Origin: Winogradskyella bathintestinalis
GTDB lineage: Bacteria; Bacteroidota; Bacteroidia; Flavobacteriales; Flavobacteriaceae
Reading direction: 5' to 3'
Length of the DNA: 64,000 nt
Assembly: GCF_030407435.1 (NCBI RefSeq)
Contig: NZ_JASDDK010000002.1
Location: 280,702 to 344,701 of the forward strand
Both the position numbers and the translations under genes were made by a program. Below, piece after piece: positions 45,434 to 54,429 of this stretch (position 1 is the first letter of the stretch; every line of letters starts with the position of its first letter). The notes under the pieces were generated by a model. It had not been told where the DNA came from and did not search any database. It was given only the letters and a program-made list of their open reading frames with translations.

Positions 45434-46372
45434 ATGACCATTACACAACTCAAATATGCTTTGGCGATAGCAGAACATCAGAATTTCACTAAAGCAGCGG
45501 AAAAATGTTTTGTCACGCAACCGACGTTAAGTACTCAAATTCAGAAATTAGAAGATGAATTAGATATCGTGATTTTTGATAGAGGCAAAAAACCAATTGA
45601 ATTAACTGATGTTGGTCGTAAAATTGTATATCAAGCCAGAAATATTGTTAATGAAGCCGATAGAATTCAAGATATTGTAGATCAGCAAAAAGGTTTTATT
45701 GGCGGTGAGTTTCGTTTGGGCATTATTCCAACGATTATGCCAACACTGTTACCAATGTTTTTAAATACTTTTATTAAAAAATTTCCAAAAGTTAAACTAA
45801 AGATTGAAGAATTAACCACTGAAGAAATTCTATCGAGATTAAGTGATGGTCACCTAGATGCGGCTATTGCGGCGACCCCACTAGAGAGCGACAACATTAA
45901 AGAACGTGTATTATATTATGAACCTTTTGTAGCTTATATCCCCGAAAGTCACCGATTAAAAGACAAGAGAACTATTGACGTTTCTGATCTAAGTATTGAT
46001 GATATGTTACTTTTAGAAGATGGTCATTGTTTTAGAGATGGGGTTATAAATCTATGTAAATCATTCAAGGATCAAATTGATGAAAATTTCCAGCTTGAAA
46101 GTGGTAGTATCGAAACCTTAATTAAGTTGTCTAATGAAGGAATGGGAATGACACTGCTCCCCTATTTACATACATTAGATATTAAAGAGAAATTGAATCC
46201 GAATTTAAGACACTTCAATGAACCATCTCCTGCTCGGGAAGTCAGCATTATATATCATAAAAGCGAGTTAAAGATGCAAATTATTGATGCTATGCACAAC
46301 GTAATTTCTGGAATAATTCGTGGAGCCATTGCTTTTCAGAATGTAGAAATCATAAGTCCAAAAGCGAAATAG
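45434..46372 (+). CDS. oxyR: OxyR-like LysR-family regulator
   Basis: This 312-residue LysR-type regulator has an N-terminal helix-turn-helix (FTKAAEKCFVTQPTLSTQIQ, about 20-39) and a C-terminal effector domain (about 90-300). The redox cysteine pair of OxyR is matched by HCFRDGVINLCKSF: cysteines near residues 200 and 209, nine apart as in E. coli OxyR (C199/C208). The position next to dps supports the OxyR call. Peroxide would form a disulfide and activate antioxidant genes. It is followed by a strong bidirectional terminator. Confidence 0.9.
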   Translation: MTITQLKYALAIAEHQNFTKAAEKCFVTQPTLSTQIQKLEDELDIVIFDRGKKPIELTDVGRKIVYQARNIVNEADRIQDIVDQQKGFIGGEFRLGIIPTIMPTLLPMFLNTFIKKFPKVKLKIEELTTEEILSRLSDGHLDAAIAATPLESDNIKERVLYYEPFVAYIPESHRLKDKRTIDVSDLSIDDMLLLEDGHCFRDGVINLCKSFKDQIDENFQLESGSIETLIKLSNEGMGMTLLPYLHTLDIKEKLNPNLRHFNEPSPAREVSIIYHKSELKMQIIDAMHNVISGIIRGAIAFQNVEIISPKAK

Positions 46373-46455
46373 ATTTAAAAAGAAATTTCAACTATTGATC
46401 TTGAGGTATGATGATTTACAGAGATAACTCTACAGATTGATTTCCAAAATATTAT

Positions 46456-46484
46456 AAAAAAAGCGACTCGAAAGTCGCTTTTTT
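46456..46484. terminator. Bidirectional terminator after oxyR
   Basis: GCGACT (46463-46468) pairs with AGTCGC (46473-46478) over a CGAA loop, extended by an A-run on one side and T-run on the other, giving a strong signal on both strands between convergent genes. Confidence 0.9.
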
Positions 46485-46486
46485 AT

Positions 46487-46711
46487 TTATGCTTTTAAAT
46501 AAATTAAACATTGATTTAATTCTGGGTTTTGATTGATTAGGGACTGCACAAAAATTCTAAGTTCTTCAAGTTCATGAGGCAATAATCGTCTAACTGCTTT
46601 TTGAACTTCCTTACAAAATAATGTTGCATCAAAACTCACTTTACTAAGTACAGTTTTAGTGTACTCGTACATTGCTCGCGCCATAGGTGATTTTGGTTTT
46701 AGGTTTAACAA
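46487..46711 (-). CDS. Small conserved helical protein, 74 residues
   Basis: This 74-residue soluble protein reads MLNLKPKSPMARAMYEYTKT then VLSKVSFDATLFCKEVQKAV and RRLLPHELEELRIFVQSLIN. I recall similar proteins in many flavobacteria. It is two or three charged helices with one central cysteine. The start given is a TTG at 46709-46711; an ATG nine codons in (46684) would give 65 residues and cannot be excluded. There is no signal peptide. The gene is alone, convergent with oxyR. Function unknown. Confidence 0.68.
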   Translation of the reverse strand: MLNLKPKSPMARAMYEYTKTVLSKVSFDATLFCKEVQKAVRRLLPHELEELRIFVQSLINQNPELNQCLIYLKA

Positions 46712-46907
46712 AAGTAGATGTTCTCTATAGGCTATTATTTCAATTCAGTCTTAAAGGTAGTAAAATTTTTGAAATCTAATTTAGATCCTATAAAGTTTAA
46801 CAGCTAATTATGTTAAAAAAATGAGATTTTCTTAGTTTTAAAACATGCTTAGATACTGAATGATAATGTGCTGAGACACGAATTAACAATTAGCTAATAC
46901 ATTGATT

Positions 46908-47732
46908 TTAAAAACGATTATCTCCATCTAACAAATCGCCGATACCTCCGAGAATACTGCCTTCTCCTTTCGATTTTCCTCCTTGGGGAATAGAGGCTAG
47001 CACACGACCTGCTAATCTACTAAACGGCAACGATTGTATAAATACTTTTCCAGGGCCTTGTAATTTAGCAAAGAATAAACCTTCTCCGCCGAAAATAGAA
47101 TTTTTAATACCTCCTACAAATTCAATATCGTAATCAATACTTTGCGTAAAACCTATAATACAACCGGTATCTACACGTAAGGTTTCACCTGCTGCCAATG
47201 TTTTTACGGCAGTTGTACCTCCGGCATGCACAAAGGCCATTCCATCTCCTTCTAATTTTTGCATTATAAATCCTTCCCCTCCAAAAAGTCCGCGACCTAA
47301 TTTTTTAGAAAACTCAATGCCAACGCTAACACCTTTAGCTGCACAAAGAAAAGCATCTTTTTGACAGATAAATTTACCTCCAAACTCAGTTAAATCAATA
47401 GGAATTATTTTTCCGGGATATGGAGACGCAAAGGAAACATTTCGTTTCCCTGTAAGGTTATTATAAAAAGCAGTCATAAATAAACTTTCTCCCGTTAGGA
47501 TTCGTTTTCCAGCACCAAGAATTTTACCTAGAAAACCCGTATCTTTTTGAGAACCATCACCAAAAATAGTATCCATTTTTATACCATCGTCCATCATCAT
47601 AAAGCTTCCAGCTTCAGCAATAACAGCTTCTTGAGGATCGAGTTCTATTTCTACATATTGCATTTCTTCTCCATAGATGCGATAATCTATTTCGTGAGCA
47701 TTTCTGTCATTATAATTAGGTAGTTGTTCCAT
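46908..47732 (-). CDS. AIM24/TIGR00266-family protein
   Basis: This 274-residue protein shows the glycine-rich repeating beta structure of the AIM24 (TIGR00266) family, with [51 protein letters not shown] and a second [13 protein letters not shown] repeat. These are duplicated beta-barrel-like proteins of unknown molecular role, cytoplasmic in bacteria. The C-terminal tail is Gly/Ser-rich. The start is ATG at 47730-47732. It is a single gene with 195 bases to the small helical gene downstream. Confidence 0.9.
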   Translation of the reverse strand: MEQLPNYNDRNAHEIDYRIYGEEMQYVEIELDPQEAVIAEAGSFMMMDDGIKMDTIFGDGSQKDTGFLGKILGAGKRILTGESLFMTAFYNNLTGKRNVSFASPYPGKIIPIDLTEFGGKFICQKDAFLCAAKGVSVGIEFSKKLGRGLFGGEGFIMQKLEGDGMAFVHAGGTTAVKTLAAGETLRVDTGCIIGFTQSIDYDIEFVGGIKNSIFGGEGLFFAKLQGPGKVFIQSLPFSRLAGRVLASIPQGGKSKGEGSILGGIGDLLDGDNRF

Positions 47733-47960
47733 AATAAATTAATTTTTGATTGAGATACTGAACTAATTCAGTAGTACTTGATTCTTTTATAGGTTGTACT
47801 TTTTTAGATTTTGTTACATCATTAAAAAAATTTCAAATTACATGAAGGGCACTTTGAAAATGAATACTATAACGATACCTCTCTTTTTCTAGGTCTATCA
47901 GACTACCAAAACAAGACGTCCATCTACATAAACATTCTTTAGGATCTCATAATGATAATA

Positions 47961-48416
47961 CTAAGATTTAACTTTTAACGTCCACTCAAAATTAAAATCA
48001 GAAACTTCCACTCCTTCTTCATTAATGCCTTTTGAATTTAACCAAACCGTTTGCCCTTCTCCTGATTCAATTGCTTGTCTTATAGCCTCATCAATTTTAC
48101 CACCTTCGGTACAGGTAAATGTGATTTTTCCTGTGGCTTTTTTAGAAAATGACGCATTGTTAGACGCTACCAACATTGAAATTTTTTTACCATTTTCTCT
48201 TATCTTTTTCATCACCAATGCACCAGTGGTTAATTCTGCCGCCATGCCTTGTACTGCCCAAAACATGGATTTAAATGGGTTTTGGTTTACCCAACGATGT
48301 TTTACTATTACCTTACATGAGTTGTTGGTTATCTCTTTTGTTCTTACACCCGTAAAATAGGCCGCAGGAAGCTTGAACATTAAAAAAGAGTTGAGTTTTG
48401 AAGGAGAAATATTCAT
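47961..48416 (-). CDS. DUF4442 hotdog-fold protein
   Basis: This 151-residue protein matches DUF4442, a hotdog-fold family related to acyl-CoA thioesterases. Visible blocks include MFKLPAAYFTGVRTKEITNN, HRWVNQNPFKSMFWAVQGMA and AELTTGALVMKKIR, the helix that forms the active-site tunnel in hotdog proteins. A catalytic residue pair is not obvious, so activity is uncertain. The start ATG is at 48414-48416. It is a lone gene, divergent from the DUF4870 gene by 180 bases. Confidence 0.87.
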   Translation of the reverse strand: MNISPSKLNSFLMFKLPAAYFTGVRTKEITNNSCKVIVKHRWVNQNPFKSMFWAVQGMAAELTTGALVMKKIRENGKKISMLVASNNASFSKKATGKITFTCTEGGKIDEAIRQAIESGEGQTVWLNSKGINEEGVEVSDFNFEWTLKVKS

Positions 48417-48560
48417 TGAAATTTATTTCATTCCCATGACATTGGGAAACTTATTAACACTATAATTTCCACTAAAATAATTCAAAATATTCAACCTAAC
48501 TAATGTTAAAAAAATGTTAATTTTAAGTACTATGCGTAACATAATACCTTTTTAAAGACA

Positions 48561-48568
48561 TATATTTG
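48561..48568 (+). promoter_or_regulatory. -7 element for DUF4870 gene
   Basis: TATATTTG fits TAnnTTTG, 28 bases before the ATG at 48597. The -33 element is weak. Confidence 0.5.
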
Positions 48569-48596
48569 TATAAGAAACTATTATATACTTTTAGAT

Positions 48597-49043
48597 ATGT
48601 TAGATAATCATCATAAAAATTTAGCAACATTCATTCATTTGTCCACCTTTTCTAAATTTATAATTCCGTTTGGAAATTTCATTGGCCCCATTGTATTATG
48701 GTCGGTAAATAAGAACAAATCAGAATTTATAGATCAGCATGGTAAGCAAGCTATTAATTTTCAAATAAGTGTTTTGCTATATGCTATAATTATTGGAACG
48801 ATCAGTGTACCGTTTTTCATTTTCAAATTAATTAGAGGTTTGGATATTATCGATTTTAATGGGTTTCATAATTTCCATATCAATGTCGGTGAGCCTTCTG
48901 CGCTGCTTTATATAGGAGGAGGTTTAGGAGTATTAGCCGTAATGGCTTTTATTGTGGAATTGGCACTTATTGTTAAAGCAAGTTTATCCGCAAGAGATGG
49001 ACGTGAATTTAAATTTCCTCTCACCATCAACTTTTTAAAATAA
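48597..49043 (+). CDS. DUF4870 membrane protein
   Basis: This 148-residue protein has three hydrophobic segments (near 16-34, 58-76 and 100-122). The block FGNFIGPIVLWSVNKNKSEF then IDQHGKQAINFQISVLLYAI is the DUF4870 hallmark. The family is a small membrane protein of unknown function (earlier linked to TM2-like proteins). It lies 69 bases upstream of the PadR gene and may be co-transcribed with the PadR-PspC-GIN set. Confidence 0.9.
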   Translation: MLDNHHKNLATFIHLSTFSKFIIPFGNFIGPIVLWSVNKNKSEFIDQHGKQAINFQISVLLYAIIIGTISVPFFIFKLIRGLDIIDFNGFHNFHINVGEPSALLYIGGGLGVLAVMAFIVELALIVKASLSARDGREFKFPLTINFLK

Positions 49044-49112
49044 TTAATATTTCATCAATAATCAAATCAATCAAAAAATGAACAGTTTAATCAAATTTAA
49101 GACTCTTAAAAT

Positions 49113-49454
49113 ATGAAGATAGAAAACACAAAAGCACAAATGCGCAAAGGTGTCCTAGAGTATTGCATTTTATCCATTTTAAAAGATGAAGATGCATATG
49201 TTGCTGAAATTCTGGGCACATTAAAGGACGCTAAAATGCTTGTGGTAGAAGGAACTATATATCCGCTATTAACAAGATTAAAAAATGCTGGATTGCTCAA
49301 TTACCGTTGGGAAGAATCAACCTCTGGACCACCAAGAAAATATTATGGTCTTACGGAAACAGGAAAACTGTTTCTCAATGAATTAAACTCCACTTGGAGC
49401 GATTTACAAAATGCAGTTAACCTAGTAACCAATACAAAAACACCAAAAAAATGA
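49113..49454 (+). CDS. PadR-family transcriptional regulator
   Basis: This 113-residue winged-helix repressor has the PadR opening AQMRKGVLEYCILSILKDED, the recognition region GTIYPLLTRLKNAGLLNYRW and the wing GPPRKYYGLTETGKLFLNEL. PadR proteins often control membrane or stress transport genes next to them. The PspC gene overlaps its stop by four bases, so it is the likely autoregulator of this operon. No ligand is predicted. Confidence 0.93.
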   Translation: MKIENTKAQMRKGVLEYCILSILKDEDAYVAEILGTLKDAKMLVVEGTIYPLLTRLKNAGLLNYRWEESTSGPPRKYYGLTETGKLFLNELNSTWSDLQNAVNLVTNTKTPKK

Positions 49455-51256
49455 ATAAAACAGTCAATATAAATTTAGCAGGTATATTCTTTCATATAGA
49501 TGAAGATGCATACCTTAAATTATCGCGTTATCTTGAGGCTATAAAACGTTCATTTACGGACTCTCAAGGTCGTTCTGAAATTATAGCAGACATAGAAGCT
49601 CGCATTGCAGAATTGTTTTCTGAGCGCATACAGAATGAAAAACAGGTCGTAGGTGTTAAACTCGTTGACGACGTTATTGCCATTATGGGCCAACCAGAAG
49701 ACTATCTTGTAGACGACGAAATTTTTGAAGATGAGCCAAAACAAGATTATAAACAAAAATCAACATCATCCCGACGTTTATACAGAGATACAGACAATTC
49801 TTATATTGGCGGTGTTGCTGCTGGTTTAGGCCATTATTTTGGACTCGATGCGCTGTGGATTAGGCTTATTTGGGTTATTCTATTTTTTAGTGCTGGTACA
49901 GGAGTATTACTCTATATTTTGCTTTGGGCTTTAATTCCTGAAGCAAAAACCACAGCCGAAAAACTGACCATGACCGGTGATCCTGTAAATATTAGCAACA
50001 TCGAAAAAAAAATTAAAGACGGTATTGATACAGTTTCGGAAAACTTTAAACATGTCGATTTAAAAAAACATGGTGATAAACTAAAAGAAGGTTTTGACCA
50101 TGTGTCTGATAATATTTCTGAATCTGTAAAAAGTGTTGATTTTCAAAAACAAGGTAGTAAGTTAAAATCGAGTTCACAATCCTTTTTTGAGACCATTGGT
50201 ACTATAATAATGTTTTTCTTAAAAGTCATCGCTAAATTTATTGGTATATTATTAATAATTATTGGTATAAGCGCCATAATAAGTTTAATAATCGCACTTT
50301 TTACCGTTGGTATAACCGATGCCATTCATTTTCCTGGTATGGATTTTATTGATGCTTCGAATGCCGCAAATATTCCAATTTGGTTAATGTCTATACTATT
50401 ATTCTTCGCTATTGGCATTCCATTTTTCTTTATATTTTATTTAGGTTTAAAAATTCTGGTCAACAACTTAAAATCCATTGGCAATGTGGCTAAATTTACA
50501 TTATTAGGGCTTTGGATTGTGTCTATTATAGGGCTAATTATAACCGGAGTGAAACAAGCTACTGAGCAAGCATACGACGCTAATATTACACAGGTAGAAG
50601 AACCTATAAATGTTATATCTGGAGATACTTTGGCAATTAAAATGATTGGTCATGACAGTTATAATAGACATTTGAATAGATCTTATCACAATTATAAAAT
50701 AACCCGTGCAAATAATGACCAAAAGATAATTTCAACGACTGATATTAGATTGATGATAAAATCTACGACAGATTCTTTAGCTAGTATTAAAATTAACGGA
50801 TTTGCAAGAGGTAGTAATTATGATACGGCAAGAGATCGGGCTCAGAATATAAGTTATAATTATTCCGTTGAAGATAATGTTTTAAATCTAGATGCATTTT
50901 TAACAACAGATGCAGTCAATAAATTTAGCGATCAAAGAATTGAAGTTACACTTTATCTTCCGGAAGGCACTATATTTTTTCCTTATGATTTTGCACCTCG
51001 ATTTACTCAAGACTACTACGCACAGAGAAATTTATTAAAATACGATATGGGCAACCAATACTATAAAGTTCTTGATGGTGATGTACTTTGCTTAGACTGT
51101 AAAGCATCTAAAAAAGACGAGGAAATTTTTACCAAGGTAGAAAAGGAAATTATTGAGTCCGTAACTAAAACAAACGCATCTATTGACGATCAACCAGAGG
51201 TTAGCGTTCAAATTAATGAAGAAAACGGGGTGGATATAGAAGTTAATGACAATTGA
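49451..51256 (+). CDS. PspC-domain envelope stress protein
   Basis: This 601-residue protein has an N-terminal domain (about 1-95) with VNINLAGIFFHIDEDAYLKL. The PspC domain (about 108-166) has RRLYRDTDNSYIGGVAAGLG and a membrane helix. A coiled hydrophilic region (about 180-245) is followed by three more membrane helices (about 250-380) and an extracytoplasmic C-terminal domain. PspC senses membrane stress in the phage-shock response, but this long Bacteroidota form is uncharacterised. It is translationally coupled to PadR and followed by a GIN lipoprotein gene. Confidence 0.9.
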   Translation: MNKTVNINLAGIFFHIDEDAYLKLSRYLEAIKRSFTDSQGRSEIIADIEARIAELFSERIQNEKQVVGVKLVDDVIAIMGQPEDYLVDDEIFEDEPKQDYKQKSTSSRRLYRDTDNSYIGGVAAGLGHYFGLDALWIRLIWVILFFSAGTGVLLYILLWALIPEAKTTAEKLTMTGDPVNISNIEKKIKDGIDTVSENFKHVDLKKHGDKLKEGFDHVSDNISESVKSVDFQKQGSKLKSSSQSFFETIGTIIMFFLKVIAKFIGILLIIIGISAIISLIIALFTVGITDAIHFPGMDFIDASNAANIPIWLMSILLFFAIGIPFFFIFYLGLKILVNNLKSIGNVAKFTLLGLWIVSIIGLIITGVKQATEQAYDANITQVEEPINVISGDTLAIKMIGHDSYNRHLNRSYHNYKITRANNDQKIISTTDIRLMIKSTTDSLASIKINGFARGSNYDTARDRAQNISYNYSVEDNVLNLDAFLTTDAVNKFSDQRIEVTLYLPEGTIFFPYDFAPRFTQDYYAQRNLLKYDMGNQYYKVLDGDVLCLDCKASKKDEEIFTKVEKEIIESVTKTNASIDDQPEVSVQINEENGVDIEVNDN

Positions 51257-51358
51257 GCCATAACTTTTAACAGCTCATCACTCTTTATTATCAAATGGTA
51301 TATAATCATCTTAAATTTATAAAAATTTAATTCATCAATCAAAAAACAAACAGAAATC

Positions 51359-52087
51359 ATGACCACACTAACAAGAATTATAGCAACCAGTATTATCAGT
51401 ATTTTAATGCTATCGTGTAACTTATCAATGAATTTAGGCTCGGGTATCGATGGCAACGGCAATGTTGTTCAAGTTGAGAGAGCAATCTCATCAGATTTCG
51501 AAGAAATTAAAGTCAGCCACGGTCTAGACCTTTATATTACACAAACGGATGACGTTGGAATTTCCATTGAAGCCGATGAAAACCTTCAGGACCTAATAAT
51601 GACCGAGGTTGAAAATAGTGTTTTAAGAATCTACGCTACGGAAAATATTAGACAAGCTGCATCGAAAAAAGTGTTTTTAAATATTGAAAACATATCGGCA
51701 ATAAAAGCAACAAGCGGAAGCGATGTGTTTTCTAGAAACACTATTGAAGTCTCTAATTTAGACTTAAAATCCACAAGTGGAGCAGATATAAAACTCAGTG
51801 TAAAAACTAAAGCATTAACTTGTAATTCTACAAGTGGAAGTGATATTAAGTTAAGTGGTACTACGATTAGCTTTAAGGCATCAGCAACCAGCGGTAGCGA
51901 TATAGATGCCTCAGAATTACTAGCAGAAACCTCTAATGTAAAAGCTACAAGTGGTGCTGACATTTCAGTCAATACGTCTAAAAAATTAATGGCAAAAGCG
52001 ACAAGTGGTGGAGATATTGAATATTCAGGAAATCCTCAAATCATTGAAAAGTCTGATACCTCAGCAGGAAATATAAGAAAACAATAA
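51359..52087 (+). CDS. Head-GIN (DUF2807) lipoprotein with TSGxD repeats
   Basis: This 242-residue lipoprotein has a lipobox ILMLSC (C20). After a short Gly-rich spacer, residues about 40-235 contain the DUF2807/GIN fold. The motif TSG(S/A/G)D appears six times, at residues 118, 139, 158, 177, 197 and 215, spaced 18 to 21 apart, as expected for coils of a parallel beta-helix. It lies 102 bases after PspC and is probably part of that operon, with two hairpins after it. GIN proteins are envelope proteins of unknown role; this gene probably serves the PspC stress response. Confidence 0.88.
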   Translation: MTTLTRIIATSIISILMLSCNLSMNLGSGIDGNGNVVQVERAISSDFEEIKVSHGLDLYITQTDDVGISIEADENLQDLIMTEVENSVLRIYATENIRQAASKKVFLNIENISAIKATSGSDVFSRNTIEVSNLDLKSTSGADIKLSVKTKALTCNSTSGSDIKLSGTTISFKASATSGSDIDASELLAETSNVKATSGADISVNTSKKLMAKATSGGDIEYSGNPQIIEKSDTSAGNIRKQ

Positions 52088-52113
52088 ATACTTTTATCAG
52101 CCAATCAACCTGT

Positions 52114-52178
52114 ACTGAGATACTCTCAGTAGACAAACCATCCTAAATTCTAATTAGAGTTTAGGATGGTTATTTTTT
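52114..52178 (+). terminator. Tandem hairpins ending the PadR-PspC-GIN transcript
   Basis: A first hairpin pairs ACTGAGA (52114-52120) with TCTCAGT (52124-52130). A second pairs ACCATCCTAAA (52137-52147) with TTTAGGATGGT (52160-52170) and leads into a T-rich tail (52171-52178). The second is a clear terminator. Confidence 0.85.
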
Positions 52179-52218
52179 GATCTTATTTTCAATCTTCAAA
52201 ATGTAAGCAGTGTGAAAC

Positions 52219-54429
52219 TTACGCTTTTAATTCACTTATTTTCGATAAAGCAAGATATAGTTTTTCAATTTCTAATGGCTTCCATAAAATAGCATCAAAC
52301 AAGGTTCTATTTTCTTTACGTTCTTTTATCTGAACGTCAGCAGTGACGGCAAAAATTGGTGTATTATTATTTTTATTTTTAGTATTCCTAATCATTTTGG
52401 TGGCTTTGACACCATTCATTATCGGCATATGTATATCCATTAAAATAAAATCATAATTTTTAATTTTAGAGGCTTCTACCGCTTCTTTTCCATCTTTAAC
52501 CAGATCAGACGACACATTCCATTTTTTCAAGACCTTTTTCATAAGTAAGGCATTAATTAAAGTATCATCTGCAATGAGGGCTAATTTACCTTTCAATTTA
52601 CTATAATCTATCGGTTCTACTTTTATAATATTGAGAACTCTTTTTAGTTTTAGCTCAAAATAAAATTCTGATCCTTTGCCAAGAATACTACTAACAAATA
52701 TTTCGCTTTGATGTAATTCTACTAATTTTTTAACAATAGCAAGTCCTAATCCAGTGCCGCCTTGATCTCTAGAAATTACAGGTTTTATTTGCGAAAAACT
52801 ATCAAATATAACATCTAAATTTTCTTTTGAAATGCCTTCTCCTGAATCAGTAACACTGAACTGAATGGTATCATAAACGTCATCTTCCTCTATTAATACA
52901 GTATTTAGAACTACACCTCCACTCCTAGTAAATTTTATGGCATTACTAATTAAGTTACCTAATATCTGACCGATTTTAGGTTGATCCATGGAATAATAAC
53001 GGTCTGGAGGGATATTACTATTAAGAACTAAATTAAGATCCTTGAGATTTGCGTTATTGCTATGTAAATTAATAATATTTGAACATAGTTCTTTAAGATT
53101 AACATTGCGCACTTCTAATACCGACTTATTCGAATCTAATTTTGTAAAATCTAACGTATCATTTACAGTATTTATTAAATTATTAGAAGCAAACTGGAGA
53201 CTATTAAATAATTCTTTGTCGGCTTTAATGATATTATCCTTTAAAATTGAAATTATAGTAGTGATGGCATTTAATGGAGTTCTGATTTCATGACTCATAA
53301 TAGACAAAAACTCTTGTCTTAACCTCACTGCTTCCTGTTCTTCTTTGTTTATTTTATCGGTAGCTTTTTGTTTTTCTTTATTTATTCTCGCTTCATTCTC
53401 CAAATTATTCATTTGATTAATGAGGTCATAATGTTCAATAATTTTTACTGTCTGTGAATTTGTTATTTTTTCCTTCTCGTGAACATAAAGTTCCAAAAAT
53501 TTCAAGGCATCTACATTATTGCGATGGCCTTTGTACATCTTATAAAGGAGATTGTACGTTTTAATCTTTAACATTGCGGAGTTAATACTAACAGCAATCT
53601 CTAAACTTTGCTTAAGTACAAATTCTGCTTTTTCAAAATCTTGAAGCTTATTATACATTTCCCCAAGCTTCGTTAAGCACATGGCAGAGCCCATTTGCTC
53701 ATTCAGTTCCATATGGATATCTAATGCTTTAAAAAAATCGCGCTTAGCTTCTTCATATTGACCTGTCTTTAAAAAAATCTTTCCACGACCATATATAGCA
53801 AACCCGAGACCTCTGGTATCTTTAGCCTGATTTTTTAATATAATTGAGCGATTTATTTTTTCTTTCGCCAATTCTATATTATCGTTTTTCAGAAATAAAC
53901 CAGATAAATTATTGAGCACATTGGATTCCAAATTTCTATCCGATAACTTGGAAGCAATCTCAAAAGAACTGACGTATGTTTTGTAAGCATTTTCATAATC
54001 CCCAATGTATTCATAGATAGTACCCACCGCCTTTTCTACTTTAGAAACGCCATGTAAATCATCAGCATTTCTATAAATTTTTAAAGCTTCTAACAATTGA
54101 ATTAAACCGCTATAAAAATCGTTTGTCTTATAGAATACGCTGCCTATATTGTAAAGTGCATCTGCAATACCAACATGTTGGGTGCTAATAGATTTAAAAA
54201 TTTGAATCGCTCGTTCTGATAAAACATTAGATTTTTCAAATTCGCTAATTACCATATAGTAAAGCGCCAATTTATTCAAACTTTTGCCTATTAGCGCCTT
54301 GTCATTAATTTCTTCACTTAAACGTAATGCTTTTTTGGTAATAGCTATACTATTGGAAATATCGTTGGTTCGAGAAGTGTAGGCTTCTTCTAGTAATTGA
54401 TAGACTTTTTCAGTGCTGTTGGTGACCAT
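52219..54429 (-). CDS. Soluble hybrid histidine kinase with TPR sensor and receiver
   Basis: This 736-residue protein lacks membrane helices and signal peptide. Residues about 1-330 are TPR repeats (for example YNIGSVFYKTNDFYSGLIQL and YGRGKIFLKTGQYEEAKRDF), then a short coil. The kinase core has the H-box SIMSHEIRTPLNA (H380), N-box LISNAIKF, DSGEGIS and GGTGLGLAI. The C-terminal receiver (about 612-736) has the phosphoacceptor D665 in FILMDIHMP and the conserved K717. It therefore senses a cytoplasmic signal through protein contacts and ends in its own receiver. No response regulator gene is adjacent. Confidence 0.9.
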   Translation of the reverse strand: MVTNSTEKVYQLLEEAYTSRTNDISNSIAITKKALRLSEEINDKALIGKSLNKLALYYMVISEFEKSNVLSERAIQIFKSISTQHVGIADALYNIGSVFYKTNDFYSGLIQLLEALKIYRNADDLHGVSKVEKAVGTIYEYIGDYENAYKTYVSSFEIASKLSDRNLESNVLNNLSGLFLKNDNIELAKEKINRSIILKNQAKDTRGLGFAIYGRGKIFLKTGQYEEAKRDFFKALDIHMELNEQMGSAMCLTKLGEMYNKLQDFEKAEFVLKQSLEIAVSINSAMLKIKTYNLLYKMYKGHRNNVDALKFLELYVHEKEKITNSQTVKIIEHYDLINQMNNLENEARINKEKQKATDKINKEEQEAVRLRQEFLSIMSHEIRTPLNAITTIISILKDNIIKADKELFNSLQFASNNLINTVNDTLDFTKLDSNKSVLEVRNVNLKELCSNIINLHSNNANLKDLNLVLNSNIPPDRYYSMDQPKIGQILGNLISNAIKFTRSGGVVLNTVLIEEDDVYDTIQFSVTDSGEGISKENLDVIFDSFSQIKPVISRDQGGTGLGLAIVKKLVELHQSEIFVSSILGKGSEFYFELKLKRVLNIIKVEPIDYSKLKGKLALIADDTLINALLMKKVLKKWNVSSDLVKDGKEAVEASKIKNYDFILMDIHMPIMNGVKATKMIRNTKNKNNNTPIFAVTADVQIKERKENRTLFDAILWKPLEIEKLYLALSKISELKA

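Noticed and set aside
51631-51972. A 113-residue minus-strand frame inside the GIN gene
   Set aside because: It is the antisense of the TSGxD repeats; its own repeats simply mirror them.
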